Shown here: piece by piece, positions 51,195 to 59,757 of the stretch
Numbering within the stretch: the first letter of the stretch is position 1
Layout of the letters: each line of letters begins with the position of its first letter
Origin: Neobacillus cucumis
Lineage (GTDB): Bacteria; Bacillota; Bacilli; Bacillales_B; DSM-18226
Direction of reading: 5' to 3'
NCBI RefSeq assembly: GCF_016107705.1
Contig: NZ_JAEHGC010000003.1
Coordinates: 496,001-560,000, forward strand
DNA: 64,000 nt
The notes under the pieces: generated by a model
Told to the model about the DNA's origin: nothing
The model's database searches: none
Seen by the model: only the letters and a program-made list of their open reading frames with translations
Position numbers and translations under genes: made by a program

Positions 51195-51623
51195 ATGGAC
51201 AAAAAAGCACTTTTTTTAAAATGTGTGGCCTTTACAACTGCTGTTCATCGAGTAACACACGAATTAACAAAAAATGCAAAATCAGATTCGATTACGCCCG
51301 TTCAATATAGCATTCTTGAATATATAACAGTAAGTCAGCCTGTTTCTCCAAGCGAGATTAGCGATTGCCAGCATATGTCCTTGCCAAATACAAGCCGTGA
51401 ATTAAAAAAGTTAACAGAAAAAAATTTAATTGAAAAATTCAGTTCCCCAGAAGATCGGCGCAAACAATATATTTGCCTCTCTAAAGAAGGAGAAAAAATA
51501 ATGGACATGACCTTTGCATCAATAGAAACTCGTTTCCTTCATCGCATCCAAAATACTTCGGAAAAAGACCTAGAAGACATAAACCGGGCCCTGGATATTC
51601 TAAAAGAAAAATTATTTTATTAA
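51195..51623 (+). CDS. MarR-family transcriptional regulator
   Basis: 142 residues from ATG at 51195 (AAGAGGTGAG upstream). Winged helix: TPVQYSILEYITVSQPVSPSE, the recognition helix region MSLPNTSRELKKLTEKNLIEK and the wing EDRRKQYICLSKEGEKIM, with flanking dimerisation helices. A cysteine (Cys11 in FLKCVAFTTA) and another in the DNA-binding region (ISDCQHMS) could serve as redox sensors, as in YodB/CatR-type proteins. It most likely represses the divergent quinone reductase gene and itself through the inverted repeats at 51091-51163. Confidence 0.9.
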   Translation: MDKKALFLKCVAFTTAVHRVTHELTKNAKSDSITPVQYSILEYITVSQPVSPSEISDCQHMSLPNTSRELKKLTEKNLIEKFSSPEDRRKQYICLSKEGEKIMDMTFASIETRFLHRIQNTSEKDLEDINRALDILKEKLFY

Positions 51624-51627
51624 TCCA

Positions 51628-51673
51628 TTCGACAAAAATCGAGTGGTGCCTGTCACCACCCGAATTTTGTCGA
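51628..51673 (-). repeat. REP palindrome copy 13 (hybrid arms)
   Basis: Left arm B-type with a change (AAAAATCGAGT), right arm A-type (CCCGAATTTTGTCGA), core reversed. Fills the gap between the convergent marR and kynB stops (four and two bases away). Confidence 0.95.
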
Positions 51674-51675
51674 TT

Positions 51676-52299
51676 TTAGATTTTCCGCAAGATGGCGCGG
51701 ACTGGGCTTCCATCGGCCTCTACTAATGGGAGTGGGAGTGCGGCTAATTCGTATTCTCCCGGTGTTACTTGGTCTAGCACCAGGCCTTCGAGGATATGGA
51801 TTCCGTGCCGGGTTAGTTCGTGGTGGGCGGTTAGTTCTTTGCTGTCGATTGGGTCGACGGATGGCAGGTCGAGCCCAAGGAGACGGACGCCGAAGCCAGC
51901 TAAATAGGCGGCTAATTCGGGTTCAATCTCTGGAATCGCGCTTGGGAACTGGTACCGGTCCTCACAGGAATCGGTTCGGATTAGCAGACGAGTAACCCCG
52001 TCAAGTTCATAATCGGATAATTCCTTTATTCCGATTGAGGTTGGTTTTGGCAGATGAATCACCCTTGCAGGGCCGATGTATAGATTTACATCAAGATCAA
52101 TGACCTTTTTCCCCTCGTTATCAAAATGAAACGGAGCATCGATATGGGTACCTGTGTGGGTACTCATCGTAATTTGTCCGACATTAACCGAGCCGCTTTC
52201 TTCTTTGCTCCAATTGACTTTGTATGTAAATGGGGTATCACCCGGCCAGACCGCTATTTGGTTGTCGAGCGGCTGTGAAATATCAATCCAAGGATTCAT
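51676..52299 (-). CDS. kynB: Kynurenine formamidase
   Basis: 207 residues, cyclase-family fold. The signature MSTHTGTHIDAPFHFDNEGK (near 45-64) provides the metal and catalytic residues, preceded by DISQPLDNQIAVWPGDTPF and followed by LLIRTDSCE, LLGLDLPSVDPIDSKELTAHH and ILEGLVLDQV, all as in bacterial KynB. It hydrolyses N-formylkynurenine to kynurenine and formate, the second step of tryptophan breakdown. Last gene of the kyn operon, 109 bases after kynA; a stem-loop in that gap may tune its expression. Its stop lies two bases from a REP copy. Confidence 0.96.
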   Translation of the reverse strand: MNPWIDISQPLDNQIAVWPGDTPFTYKVNWSKEESGSVNVGQITMSTHTGTHIDAPFHFDNEGKKVIDLDVNLYIGPARVIHLPKPTSIGIKELSDYELDGVTRLLIRTDSCEDRYQFPSAIPEIEPELAAYLAGFGVRLLGLDLPSVDPIDSKELTAHHELTRHGIHILEGLVLDQVTPGEYELAALPLPLVEADGSPVRAILRKI

Positions 52300-52370
52300 G
52301 TAAGATGTCCTCCTTTATTTGTTGTCGAAAAAAATTCTTGTTTAGACCCGAAACGCAAATATCACGCAAA

Positions 52371-52398
52371 GCGGTCCTCCCATCACCAGGAAGACCGC
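52371..52398 (-). terminator. Stem-loop between kynA and kynB
   Basis: GCGGTCCTCC (52371-52380) pairs with GGAAGACCGC (52389-52398) with one internal mismatch. Only CTTT follows on the minus strand, so it is a weak terminator or an mRNA processing stem. Confidence 0.5.
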
Positions 52399-52408
52399 CC
52401 TCTTACCT

Positions 52409-53254
52409 CTACAGCTTCGTCCGCAAACTCAATAACTCAGGGAAAAATTGATGATCCAATACTCTCTTTAAATACGTAACACCAGACGAGCCGCCCGTGC
52501 CCATTTTATGACCAATAATCCTTTCCACCGTCGTCATATGATTAAATCGCCAAAGCTGCTGCTGGTTACCGATATCCACCAACTTCTCCGCCAACTCATA
52601 CAAATCCCAATATTGATCCGTGTTGCGGTACACAGTCAGCCATGCTGCCTCGACACTCGCATTCGGTTCATAATTTTGCGACCAATCACGGTTCAGCGCT
52701 TCGTCATCAACGGATAACCCGTTCGCCACAAGTGCTGTGATCGCGGCATCATAAATACTTGGCTCATTAAGAGCCTCCACCATCAACGGATACAGCTCCG
52801 GCTGATGCTGATAGACGGCAAGAGTACGAGCATTCTTGTTTCCAAGCGCAAACTCAATCAAGCGATTTTGATAGGATTGGAACCCAGAAGAATGACCCAA
52901 TTTATCGCGGAATTGCATATACTCAGACGGGGTCAACGTCGAAAGAACACTCCACGACTGAATCAACTGCTGTTGAATCCTTGATACCCGCGACAACATT
53001 TTAAACGATGGCTCCAAATCATTTTGACGAATACACGCAATCGCTGCATTCATTTCATGCAAAATCAGCTTCATCCACAGCTCACTTGTCTGATGAATAA
53101 CGATAAACAGCATTTCATCATGGTGATCCGAAAGCCGGTGCTGGCTCGATAAAATTTTATCAAGGTGGAGATAATCGCCATAAGACATATCCTTTTTAAA
53201 GTCTAATTGAATGCCTTTTTCTAAGTTTTTATTCTCTGAGTTTTCCATTTTCAA
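52409..53254 (-). CDS. kynA: Tryptophan 2,3-dioxygenase
   Basis: 281 residues, the usual length of bacterial [32 protein letters not shown], then [20 protein letters not shown] (distal-pocket and substrate residues), [19 protein letters not shown], and the heme-ligand region [25 protein letters not shown] near the C terminus. Heme enzyme that opens the indole ring of L-tryptophan to N-formylkynurenine. Follows the amino acid permease gene by ten bases, so both are co-translated. Confidence 0.97.
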   Translation of the reverse strand: MKMENSENKNLEKGIQLDFKKDMSYGDYLHLDKILSSQHRLSDHHDEMLFIVIHQTSELWMKLILHEMNAAIACIRQNDLEPSFKMLSRVSRIQQQLIQSWSVLSTLTPSEYMQFRDKLGHSSGFQSYQNRLIEFALGNKNARTLAVYQHQPELYPLMVEALNEPSIYDAAITALVANGLSVDDEALNRDWSQNYEPNASVEAAWLTVYRNTDQYWDLYELAEKLVDIGNQQQLWRFNHMTTVERIIGHKMGTGGSSGVTYLKRVLDHQFFPELLSLRTKL

Positions 53255-53264
53255 GACCTCCTAA

Positions 53265-54656
53265 TTAATCCTCTATCACAATATCCTGTTGGGCAGCTGC
53301 CTCCACCCTTTTTTTATGAAAAAAGAAATACACAACCGTTAAAAACACCAGCCATGGGATGCCGAACTGAAGCAAAATTTTAAAAGGCGTAAACCACGTC
53401 GTAATCATTAAACTCACTAACAGAACCGCCCCAAGAATGGTCAAATAAGGAAACCCGATCATTCTCACCGGCAGCTTGCGTCCGCCTAATTTTTCCCACA
53501 TTTTTCGAAAAAACAAATGCGAGATAAAGACCATTAACCAGGTAAAAATTGCGCCAAACATCGAAATTCCCATCATAAAGGCGTACGAAGTTTCCGGGAA
53601 CAAGGCACTGACAACTGCTGCCACTATAATCCCAACTGCTGATATTGCAAGAGCAGATGATGGTACTCCTCTTTTATTGACCTTTCCAAAAACGGCCGGG
53701 GCAAACTTCGACTGCGATAAGGAAAACACCATTCTCGTCGAGGCATATAATTGACTGTTCATTGCCGATAAAGCGGCAGTTAAAATAATAAAATTCATAA
53801 TTCCGGATGCACCTGGGATGTTCAAAATTTCCATTACTTTTACAAATGGGCTCTTATCGATACCAGCATTTTTCCATGGAACGATCATCAACATGATAGC
53901 AAGCGTTAAGACGTAAAAAGTAGAAAGACGGAAAACGGTTGCCTTCAAGGCTTTTGGCACAGCAACATCAGGATCCTTCGCCTCACCAGCGGTCACAGCA
54001 ATCAATTCAGTTCCTAAAAAGCTGAACAGTGAAATGAAGATGGCAATCCAAACACCCTTAAAGCCAAACGGAAGAAATCCCCCATCGTTTGTGAAATTTT
54101 CAGGACCAATTTTGGCAGCGCCTGAGGTGGACCCAAATAAGACATAGGCTCCTAGTAAAATAAAGCCGATAATCGCACTGATTTTAATCATTGAAAACCA
54201 GTATTCAAAGGTGGCAAAGGTGTTTACACTGGTGGCGTTTACATAAATAAGTACGGCTCCAAACAGCAAAATCCAGACAATTCCCGGAACAGTTGGGAAC
54301 CAGTATTTCATATAGACAGCAATCGCGCTGACCTCAACGCCGACCGCGAGTACATTGGCAATCCAATACGAGTAGCGGACAAGATAACCTGCCATCGGAT
54401 GAATGTATTTTTCGGCAATCAGTCCGAATGATCCTGAAGATGGGTGTGCAACGGTCATTTCCGCTAAACAGCCCATGAGCAGTAGAACAATAAACGCTCC
54501 CACTGCATAACTAATTAGTACACCAGGTCCTGCCGTACTAATCGCAAGACCACTTCCGAGGAATAGCCCGGTCCCGATGGCACACCCCATCGCAATCATC
54601 GTAAGTTGCTTTGTTTTTAACTCCCGCTTTAATCCCTTTTCCATCTTATTCTCCAT
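53265..54656 (-). CDS. APC-family amino acid permease (probable tryptophan/kynurenine uptake)
   Basis: 463 residues, twelve membrane helices. The N-terminal helix-break motif GTGLFLGSGLAISTAGPGVLISYAVGAF and later FSFLGTELIAVTAGEAKDPD are typical of the AAT/AroP-LysP branch of the APC superfamily. A Na+-independent H+ symporter for amino acids is expected. Located between kynU and kynA in the operon, so tryptophan or kynurenine is the probable cargo. Two upstream ATGs exist; the first (54656) with GGCGGGGAC is used here. Confidence 0.9.
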   Translation of the reverse strand: MENKMEKGLKRELKTKQLTMIAMGCAIGTGLFLGSGLAISTAGPGVLISYAVGAFIVLLLMGCLAEMTVAHPSSGSFGLIAEKYIHPMAGYLVRYSYWIANVLAVGVEVSAIAVYMKYWFPTVPGIVWILLFGAVLIYVNATSVNTFATFEYWFSMIKISAIIGFILLGAYVLFGSTSGAAKIGPENFTNDGGFLPFGFKGVWIAIFISLFSFLGTELIAVTAGEAKDPDVAVPKALKATVFRLSTFYVLTLAIMLMIVPWKNAGIDKSPFVKVMEILNIPGASGIMNFIILTAALSAMNSQLYASTRMVFSLSQSKFAPAVFGKVNKRGVPSSALAISAVGIIVAAVVSALFPETSYAFMMGISMFGAIFTWLMVFISHLFFRKMWEKLGGRKLPVRMIGFPYLTILGAVLLVSLMITTWFTPFKILLQFGIPWLVFLTVVYFFFHKKRVEAAAQQDIVIED

Positions 54657-54719
54657 ATGTCCCCGCCTTTCCTTTGTAGGAATCGATTTTTGAAATATCC
54701 TAGAGTATATAATTAAATT

Positions 54720-54795
54720 TTATCCGCGAATTTTTGAGTTTTATCCGCGAATCGGAGTGATTTATCCGCGAATACCCTCCTTTATCCGCGAATCA
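54720..54795. repeat. Direct-repeat array, 21-base period (TTATCCGCGAAT type)
   Basis: TTATCCGCGAAT begins at 54720, 54741, 54762 and 54782 (spacings 21, 21, 20). The 12-base unit is identical in all four copies while the 8-9-base fillers differ. Between the permease start and the kynU stop. Confidence 0.95.
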
Positions 54796-54797
54796 AT

Positions 54798-56072
54798 CTA
54801 TGCTACAATTTCCCGCTCATTCGCAAACTTCTCATATTGCTTTTCAACCATAATCTTTTTCAAAATTTGAACCACGTTCCAAACATCTTCATAGGAAGTA
54901 TATAGCGCAATCGGGGCAAGACGGATCACGTTTGGTGCGCGGAAATCTGGGATTATCCCGTTTTCCTTCAATGATTTACAGATACGTGCCGCTTCCGGAT
55001 GCTCCAGGCAAACATGGCCGCCTCGGCGTACATCATCACGCGGATTGCCAATTTCAAACCCAAGACCCGCCAATTCCGCCTCAATTAAATCCATAAAATA
55101 TTGATTAATCTCAAGCGATTTTTTTCGAATATTTTCAATTCCCGCTTCAGCATAAATTTCCAGAGAGCCAAGCAGCGGCGCCATACTTAATACATGTGGT
55201 GTGCCAATTTGATAAGCTCCCGCCGTTTCCGCAGGAGTGAAAGTATGCTCAAGGTCAAACTGCTTATCCTTACGGGAACCAAACCATCCGGCTAATCCCG
55301 GGTTGGCGCCAAAATGCTTGCGGTTGACATACAGCCCGCCAACACTTCCCGGTCCGCCATTCAAATATTTATAATTGCACCAATAGGCAAAATCGACATC
55401 CCATTCACTGAAAGAATGTGGAATCGCGCCGACAGAATGGCACCCGTCAAAGCCAATTAAAATCCCGCGTTTATGGGCTTCCTCGGTTAACCGCTTCATA
55501 TCAAGGATTTGCCCGCTGCGATACTGTACCGTTGGAAGAATCACTAACGCAACCTCATCAGTCATTGCTTCAATGATATCCTCTTCTTCAATCAGACGGC
55601 CATCGCGGCTTTTTACACGAATCAAATGCTGTTCCGGATCAAATCCGTGGATACGCAGCTGGCTTTTTAGCGCATAAATATCGGTTGGAAAATTCAACTC
55701 ATCAGCTAAAATTTTCGTCCGCTTTCCTTGAGGCTGATAAAAGGTCGCCACCAGCTGGTGAAGATTGACGGTCGTGGAACCGGTTACAATTACTTCATCA
55801 GCAGATGCGCCAACTAGTGGTGCCAACCTTTCTGCTAATCTCTCAGAAAGTGCAAACCATGGATGGTTTCCCATTGTCCAGCCATCGATTCCATATTCCT
55901 TCCAATCTTCCAGCGATTCAAGAAGGGTTCGTTCCGCCCTCTTTGAAAGCAGTCCCAAAGAGTTTCCGTCCATATAAATCGTACCTGGCTTTAAATAAAA
56001 TTCCCCGCGAAACCGCCTTAACGAGTCCTGATTGTCCAACTGTTTGGCGTATTCTAAAGTTGGTTGCATCAT
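54798..56072 (-). CDS. kynU: Kynureninase
   Basis: 424 residues. PLP fold type [66 protein letters not shown] and the Schiff-base lysine in [15 protein letters not shown] (near 231), then [16 protein letters not shown] and [18 protein letters not shown]. It cleaves kynurenine to anthranilate and alanine. First gene of the kyn operon; with kynA and kynB it forms the full tryptophan-to-anthranilate route. The divergent TetR-type gene across a 157-base promoter region is the likely regulator. Confidence 0.97.
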   Translation of the reverse strand: MMQPTLEYAKQLDNQDSLRRFRGEFYLKPGTIYMDGNSLGLLSKRAERTLLESLEDWKEYGIDGWTMGNHPWFALSERLAERLAPLVGASADEVIVTGSTTVNLHQLVATFYQPQGKRTKILADELNFPTDIYALKSQLRIHGFDPEQHLIRVKSRDGRLIEEEDIIEAMTDEVALVILPTVQYRSGQILDMKRLTEEAHKRGILIGFDGCHSVGAIPHSFSEWDVDFAYWCNYKYLNGGPGSVGGLYVNRKHFGANPGLAGWFGSRKDKQFDLEHTFTPAETAGAYQIGTPHVLSMAPLLGSLEIYAEAGIENIRKKSLEINQYFMDLIEAELAGLGFEIGNPRDDVRRGGHVCLEHPEAARICKSLKENGIIPDFRAPNVIRLAPIALYTSYEDVWNVVQILKKIMVEKQYEKFANEREIVA

Positions 56073-56120
56073 TATGATCTTCCCCCTTTTTATTACTTGA
56101 AGAAACTATACCAATAAATA

Positions 56121-56133
56121 TGACATCATGTCA
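56121..56133. promoter_or_regulatory. 13-bp palindrome, candidate TetR operator
   Basis: TGACATCATGTCA (perfect around the central C) lies between kynU and the TetR gene, 48 bases before kynU and 97 before tetR. Confidence 0.5.
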
Positions 56134-56229
56134 ATATTATAATTCTGAAAATTACTAATGTTGTAATCACTTTCATTTTTGGAAAAATCCTTATATGCTT
56201 TATGGTAGAGAGTACAGGGGGATACGGAT

Positions 56230-56847
56230 ATGAATGAAAAACATGATGTGATTGACAAACGCCATTTGCGCTCAATAAAGACAAAGCAAAAGCTGTTGGA
56301 AGCGGCAAAAGAGGTGTTTCTTGAGGAAGGCTTTCAAAAAGCAACGATTTCGCAAATGATAAAAAAAGCAGGGATAGGCTATGGGACCGCTTATGTTCAT
56401 TTTGAGGGAAAAGAGGAAATTTTAATGGTTTTAATGGATGATGTCATGGAAAAATTCTATGACATTGCCGAGGTGTCATTTTTACCAAAAACAAAGGAGG
56501 AAGCTCGGCAGATCATCCTTTCGCAGGCAACTGCCTTTTTAAAAATGGCTGAAACCGAACGAAGCATGATGCAATTGTTCGAGCAGGCCATCGGGATTTC
56601 CCCTTCGATATCTGCCAAATGGAAAGAGATCCGCGAAAAATTTATCCAACGAATCTCAAAAGATATTGCCTTCGCTCAAGCAAGAGGCCTAGCCCGCCCC
56701 GAACTAAACCATGGACTTGTCGCCCGAGGCTGGTTCTTCACCAACGAAATGTACCTATGGGAAATCGTCCGCAACGAACACCTTGGCACCGTCGAAGAAA
56801 TCGCCGGAACCATGACCGCCGTTTATGCGAACGGACTTTATCTTTAG
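56230..56847 (+). CDS. TetR-family transcriptional regulator
   Basis: 205 residues. Helix-turn-helix at residues about 15-60: RSIKTKQKLLEAAKEVFLEEGFQKATISQMIKKAGIGYGTAYVHFEGKEEIL follows the TetR/FadR pattern (segments shown are contiguous in the N-terminal domain). The rest is the helical ligand-binding and dimerisation domain. Divergent from kynU, with a palindrome between, so it probably represses the kyn operon. A fatty-acid-type ligand is also possible for this subfamily. A REP copy begins three bases after the stop. Confidence 0.9.
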   Translation: MNEKHDVIDKRHLRSIKTKQKLLEAAKEVFLEEGFQKATISQMIKKAGIGYGTAYVHFEGKEEILMVLMDDVMEKFYDIAEVSFLPKTKEEARQIILSQATAFLKMAETERSMMQLFEQAIGISPSISAKWKEIREKFIQRISKDIAFAQARGLARPELNHGLVARGWFFTNEMYLWEIVRNEHLGTVEEIAGTMTAVYANGLYL

Positions 56848-56850
56848 GGA

Positions 56851-56896
56851 TTCGACAAAATTCGGGTGGTGACAGGCACCACCCGAATTTTGTCGA
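56851..56896 (+). repeat. REP palindrome copy 14
   Basis: A-type arms, perfect, core GGTGACAGGCACC. Three bases after the TetR stop and three bases from the convergent oxidoreductase stop (56900). Confidence 0.97.
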
Positions 56897-56899
56897 TCT

Positions 56900-57874
56900 T
56901 TAAACGATCTTCCCCATAACCCAGTTGGTCCGTGCACCGGTCTCTCCTGTACTTGGGCACTGGTTGCTTCCTCCTGTTAAGTCCGCTATTATCGTTTCCA
57001 AAAGGGGTTGATGGATGTGCTGCGGTGGTTCAAAGCTCCATTGTTCGGTTCCATTAGCAGTCGTCAAAACAACGGGGGCATTGCCAAAAGTGGAAAAGGT
57101 AATTTTCCCTTTACTGCCGACGATTTCATTCATATCCACATCTTCAAAGGCAGAAAAACACCAATTTCCTATACCGTGGATTCCTGATTCAAATCGGTAG
57201 GTACCTGTAACGATATCCTCCGCACTATAATAACCTGCTTGATTGGAAGCAAAACCTTGCACATCCTTTATAGGCCCAAGCAAAAAATCTAATAGATCAA
57301 GAGTATGGCTGGCTAAATCAAAAAATAGCCCCCCTCCGGATATTTCGGGTTGAACTCTCCACGGGATCGTTTTTGAGTCCAGCACGTCTTCCGAAGCTTT
57401 TTGATACTGTGTAGTTGATACAAAACGAACATCTCCAACTGCCTCATGATCCAACAGTTCTTTTATTTTTAAAAACCGCGGCAAAACTCTGCGATAGTAA
57501 GCAACATATAAAGGCACCCCGAAAGTCTCGCATGCCGCAATCATTTCCATGCATTCGGCAAAATTGAGTGCCATTGGCTTTTCTACATAAACCGGTTTTC
57601 CAGCCTTTGCAACTTTGATGGTATATTCTTTATGTGAACTTGGTGGTGTCGCAATATAGACGGCATCGACATCTGGATCATTTATCAGTGCGTCGGCATC
57701 ATCATACCATTTCGGAACATGATGTCTTTCCGCATAATCTTTTGCTAGTTCTCCAGTTCGTCGCATGACCGCAACCAACTCTGAGTTTTTTATTTTTTGG
57801 AATGCTGGTCCGCTTTTCACTTCCGTCACATCACCGCATCCAATAATGCCCCAACGAACTTTTTCAAATTTCAT
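56900..57874 (-). CDS. Gfo/Idh/MocA-family oxidoreductase
   Basis: 324 residues. N-terminal Rossmann domain VRWGIIGCGDVTEVKSGPAF, catalytic-lysine motif YVEKPMALNFAECMEM (Lys near 97) and C-terminal alpha/beta domain with GGGLFFDLASHTLDLLDFLLG holding the second catalytic histidine. NAD(P)-dependent oxidation or epimerisation of a sugar, polyol or sugar acid is the family function; substrate unknown. Third on the minus strand after an ABM protein (112-base gap) and a second Gfo/Idh gene, which suggests a small sugar-related locus. Confidence 0.92.
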   Translation of the reverse strand: MKFEKVRWGIIGCGDVTEVKSGPAFQKIKNSELVAVMRRTGELAKDYAERHHVPKWYDDADALINDPDVDAVYIATPPSSHKEYTIKVAKAGKPVYVEKPMALNFAECMEMIAACETFGVPLYVAYYRRVLPRFLKIKELLDHEAVGDVRFVSTTQYQKASEDVLDSKTIPWRVQPEISGGGLFFDLASHTLDLLDFLLGPIKDVQGFASNQAGYYSAEDIVTGTYRFESGIHGIGNWCFSAFEDVDMNEIVGSKGKITFSTFGNAPVVLTTANGTEQWSFEPPQHIHQPLLETIIADLTGGSNQCPSTGETGARTNWVMGKIV

Positions 57875-57986
57875 GGAAATATTCTCCTTCTTTTTTCATA
57901 ACTTATTTTTAGTTGTTTCTCTAGTTTCCGTGTTGCATTACTAAGTCCGGCCAGGTGACATCCCCTTTGGGAGGAAAGTGCACTGG

Positions 57987-58274
57987 TTATTTCATTTCTC
58001 GATAATGGTTAATTTCTGTGCTTTCTCTCATTTTCCTCAGCTCTGGAACAATTTTCAAGACATGCTCACTTTTATTGTGTTGTTTGATTACCTCTTCATT
58101 TTCCCATTCTTCAATCGTTGTAATGATGGATGAATCATTGATATCCTCATGAAGCGTGTACATGATACATCCTTTTTCTTTCCGGGTTTCTGATACAACT
58201 TCTCTAGCAAGAATTAAATAATCTTCAATCTTTATACCAGGTTTAAGTTTTCCCTTACAAACTACTCTAATCAT
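57987..58274 (-). CDS. ABM-domain protein (putative quinol monooxygenase/small dimeric protein)
   Basis: 95 residues, one antibiotic-biosynthesis-monooxygenase domain: IRVVCKGKLKPGIKIEDYLIL, REVVSETRKEKGCIMYTLHED, then TTIEEWENEEVIKQHNKSEHV. The ferredoxin-like dimers of this family act on quinols, aldoses or heme, or lack enzymatic activity. Between two Gfo/Idh/MocA genes and probably cotranscribed with the upstream one (33-base gap). Role not assignable. Confidence 0.88.
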   Translation of the reverse strand: MIRVVCKGKLKPGIKIEDYLILAREVVSETRKEKGCIMYTLHEDINDSSIITTIEEWENEEVIKQHNKSEHVLKIVPELRKMRESTEINHYREMK

Positions 58275-58307
58275 TTTAGTAACTCCATTTCTTTTGTAAA
58301 TTAATTA

Positions 58308-59471
58308 CTAATGAGTCCCGCTAACATCCAACGTGGTGTTCGTTACATGCTTTTTCTCAAAGGTAGACGTGTTGATTTTTTCTTGTAATTTTTCATAATA
58401 CAAGTCTGGGTCAACTGGCAATTCTACCGTTTCGTTTAACCAGGAAGATAAGTAGATGGCATTTGAAATTTCCAGCGCATTGACGCCGTCCTCACCAGGT
58501 GAAAGTTGCGGTGTCCCATTCCTAATGGCATCCACCCAATTTTGAACAATGATTGCATGATTCGCATTTTCACTGGTTACGGGAATTTTTATTTTTTCAT
58601 AATCAGGCTTGCCGAATCCTCCTGCATACGCAGCATTAAATTCGCGTTCTGATTGTGATAATTGATAAAAAAGAAGTTCCTCATTTTCGACAACAATTTT
58701 TCCGCGGTCCCCAACGATTTCATAACGATTTGTCCCTGGTGCTTCTCCAGTTGAAGCAATGATCACACCTGTCGCACCATTTTCATATTCCACAAATGCC
58801 GTTACATCATCTTCCACTTCAACATCATGGTACTTCCCTACACTGCAAACAGCACGAACGCCTTTTGGCATACACCCCGTCGTCCACTGCAAAAGATCTA
58901 ATTGGTGAAGTGCCTGATTTAAAAGAACACCGCCGCCTTCCCCTTTCCAGGTTGCTCTCCATTGGCTTGAATCGTAATAGCTTTGCGGACGGTACGAATC
59001 CGTAATAATCCAGTTTGTTCGTTTTAATTCACCCAGCTGACCGGATTGAATAAGGTCCCGAATTTTTTGATAAAGCGGATTTGCCCTTTGGTTATACATG
59101 ATGCCAAACACTTTCCCACAAGATTCCGCTGCCGCATTCATTTCAAGCACATTTTTTGTAAAGACGCCGGCCGGTTTTTCGATGAGGACATGTTTCCCTT
59201 TCGCAAAAGCCTTTATGGCTAGGTCCGGATGACTGTAATGCGGTGTTGCAATAAGGACGGCATCGATTTCTGTATCATTGAAAAAGGTCTGTTCGTCCTT
59301 GAAAATTTTCACATCTCCCTTTGTATGGGATTTCACCCATTCAATTCGGTTTTCATTCCTGCTGCAAACTGCCGTTAATACCGCTCCTTTAATTTGGCCT
59401 TTGGTAAGCATTTGAACATGGGAACTGCCCATATTTCCAATGCCTATCACACCAATTTTAACTAAATCCAT
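58308..59471 (-). CDS. Gfo/Idh/MocA-family oxidoreductase (inositol dehydrogenase-like)
   Basis: 387 residues from ATG at 59469-59471 (AAGGACGG upstream; a GTG nine bases earlier sits too close to that site). VKIGVIGIGNMGSSHVQML, catalytic HVLIEKPAGVFTKNVLEMN and C-terminal domain with GGGVLLNQALHQLDLLQWTTG. NAD(P)-dependent oxidoreductase for a sugar or polyol. Divergent from an IclR regulator, with an inverted repeat in between. Together with the ABM protein and the second Gfo/Idh gene it forms a three-gene minus-strand unit of about 2.6 kb, probably controlled by that regulator. Confidence 0.92.
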   Translation of the reverse strand: MDLVKIGVIGIGNMGSSHVQMLTKGQIKGAVLTAVCSRNENRIEWVKSHTKGDVKIFKDEQTFFNDTEIDAVLIATPHYSHPDLAIKAFAKGKHVLIEKPAGVFTKNVLEMNAAAESCGKVFGIMYNQRANPLYQKIRDLIQSGQLGELKRTNWIITDSYRPQSYYDSSQWRATWKGEGGGVLLNQALHQLDLLQWTTGCMPKGVRAVCSVGKYHDVEVEDDVTAFVEYENGATGVIIASTGEAPGTNRYEIVGDRGKIVVENEELLFYQLSQSEREFNAAYAGGFGKPDYEKIKIPVTSENANHAIIVQNWVDAIRNGTPQLSPGEDGVNALEISNAIYLSSWLNETVELPVDPDLYYEKLQEKINTSTFEKKHVTNTTLDVSGTH

Positions 59472-59553
59472 ATCGATCACCGTCCTTTTTGGGATGATTT
59501 TAAAAAACTCTGGAAACGAGTGAGAATAATTTTTATGTGAAGTTTTTAAAATT

Positions 59554-59591
59554 TAACCGTATTGTGGTACACTTGTATCATAATATGGTTA
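59554..59591. promoter_or_regulatory. Imperfect inverted repeat, candidate IclR operator
   Basis: TAACCGTATTGTGGTA (59554-59569) and TATCATAATATGGTTA (59576-59591) are complementary at 13 of 16 positions. A further TACCTT/AAGGTA dyad follows at 59590-59607. Located between the divergent Gfo/Idh and IclR genes. Confidence 0.5.
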
Positions 59592-59757
59592 CCTTGAGTA
59601 TAAGGTATCATTAATTCACATGTCCATAAAAATTTATTATGCTTACTGTCCAGCTTTTATTATGATAAGGCTCAAATGAATGGTCCCATTTTTTCACTGT
59701 TTGATAATGAATTTTCGTTATAATAGAACGGATGGATACAGGAAGGAGTTCATACTT

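Noticed and set aside
39367..54795. CRISPR-like appearance of the 21-base arrays and of the dispersed palindromes
   Set aside because: Fillers are only 8-10 bases, the palindromes are scattered singly, and no cas gene is present.
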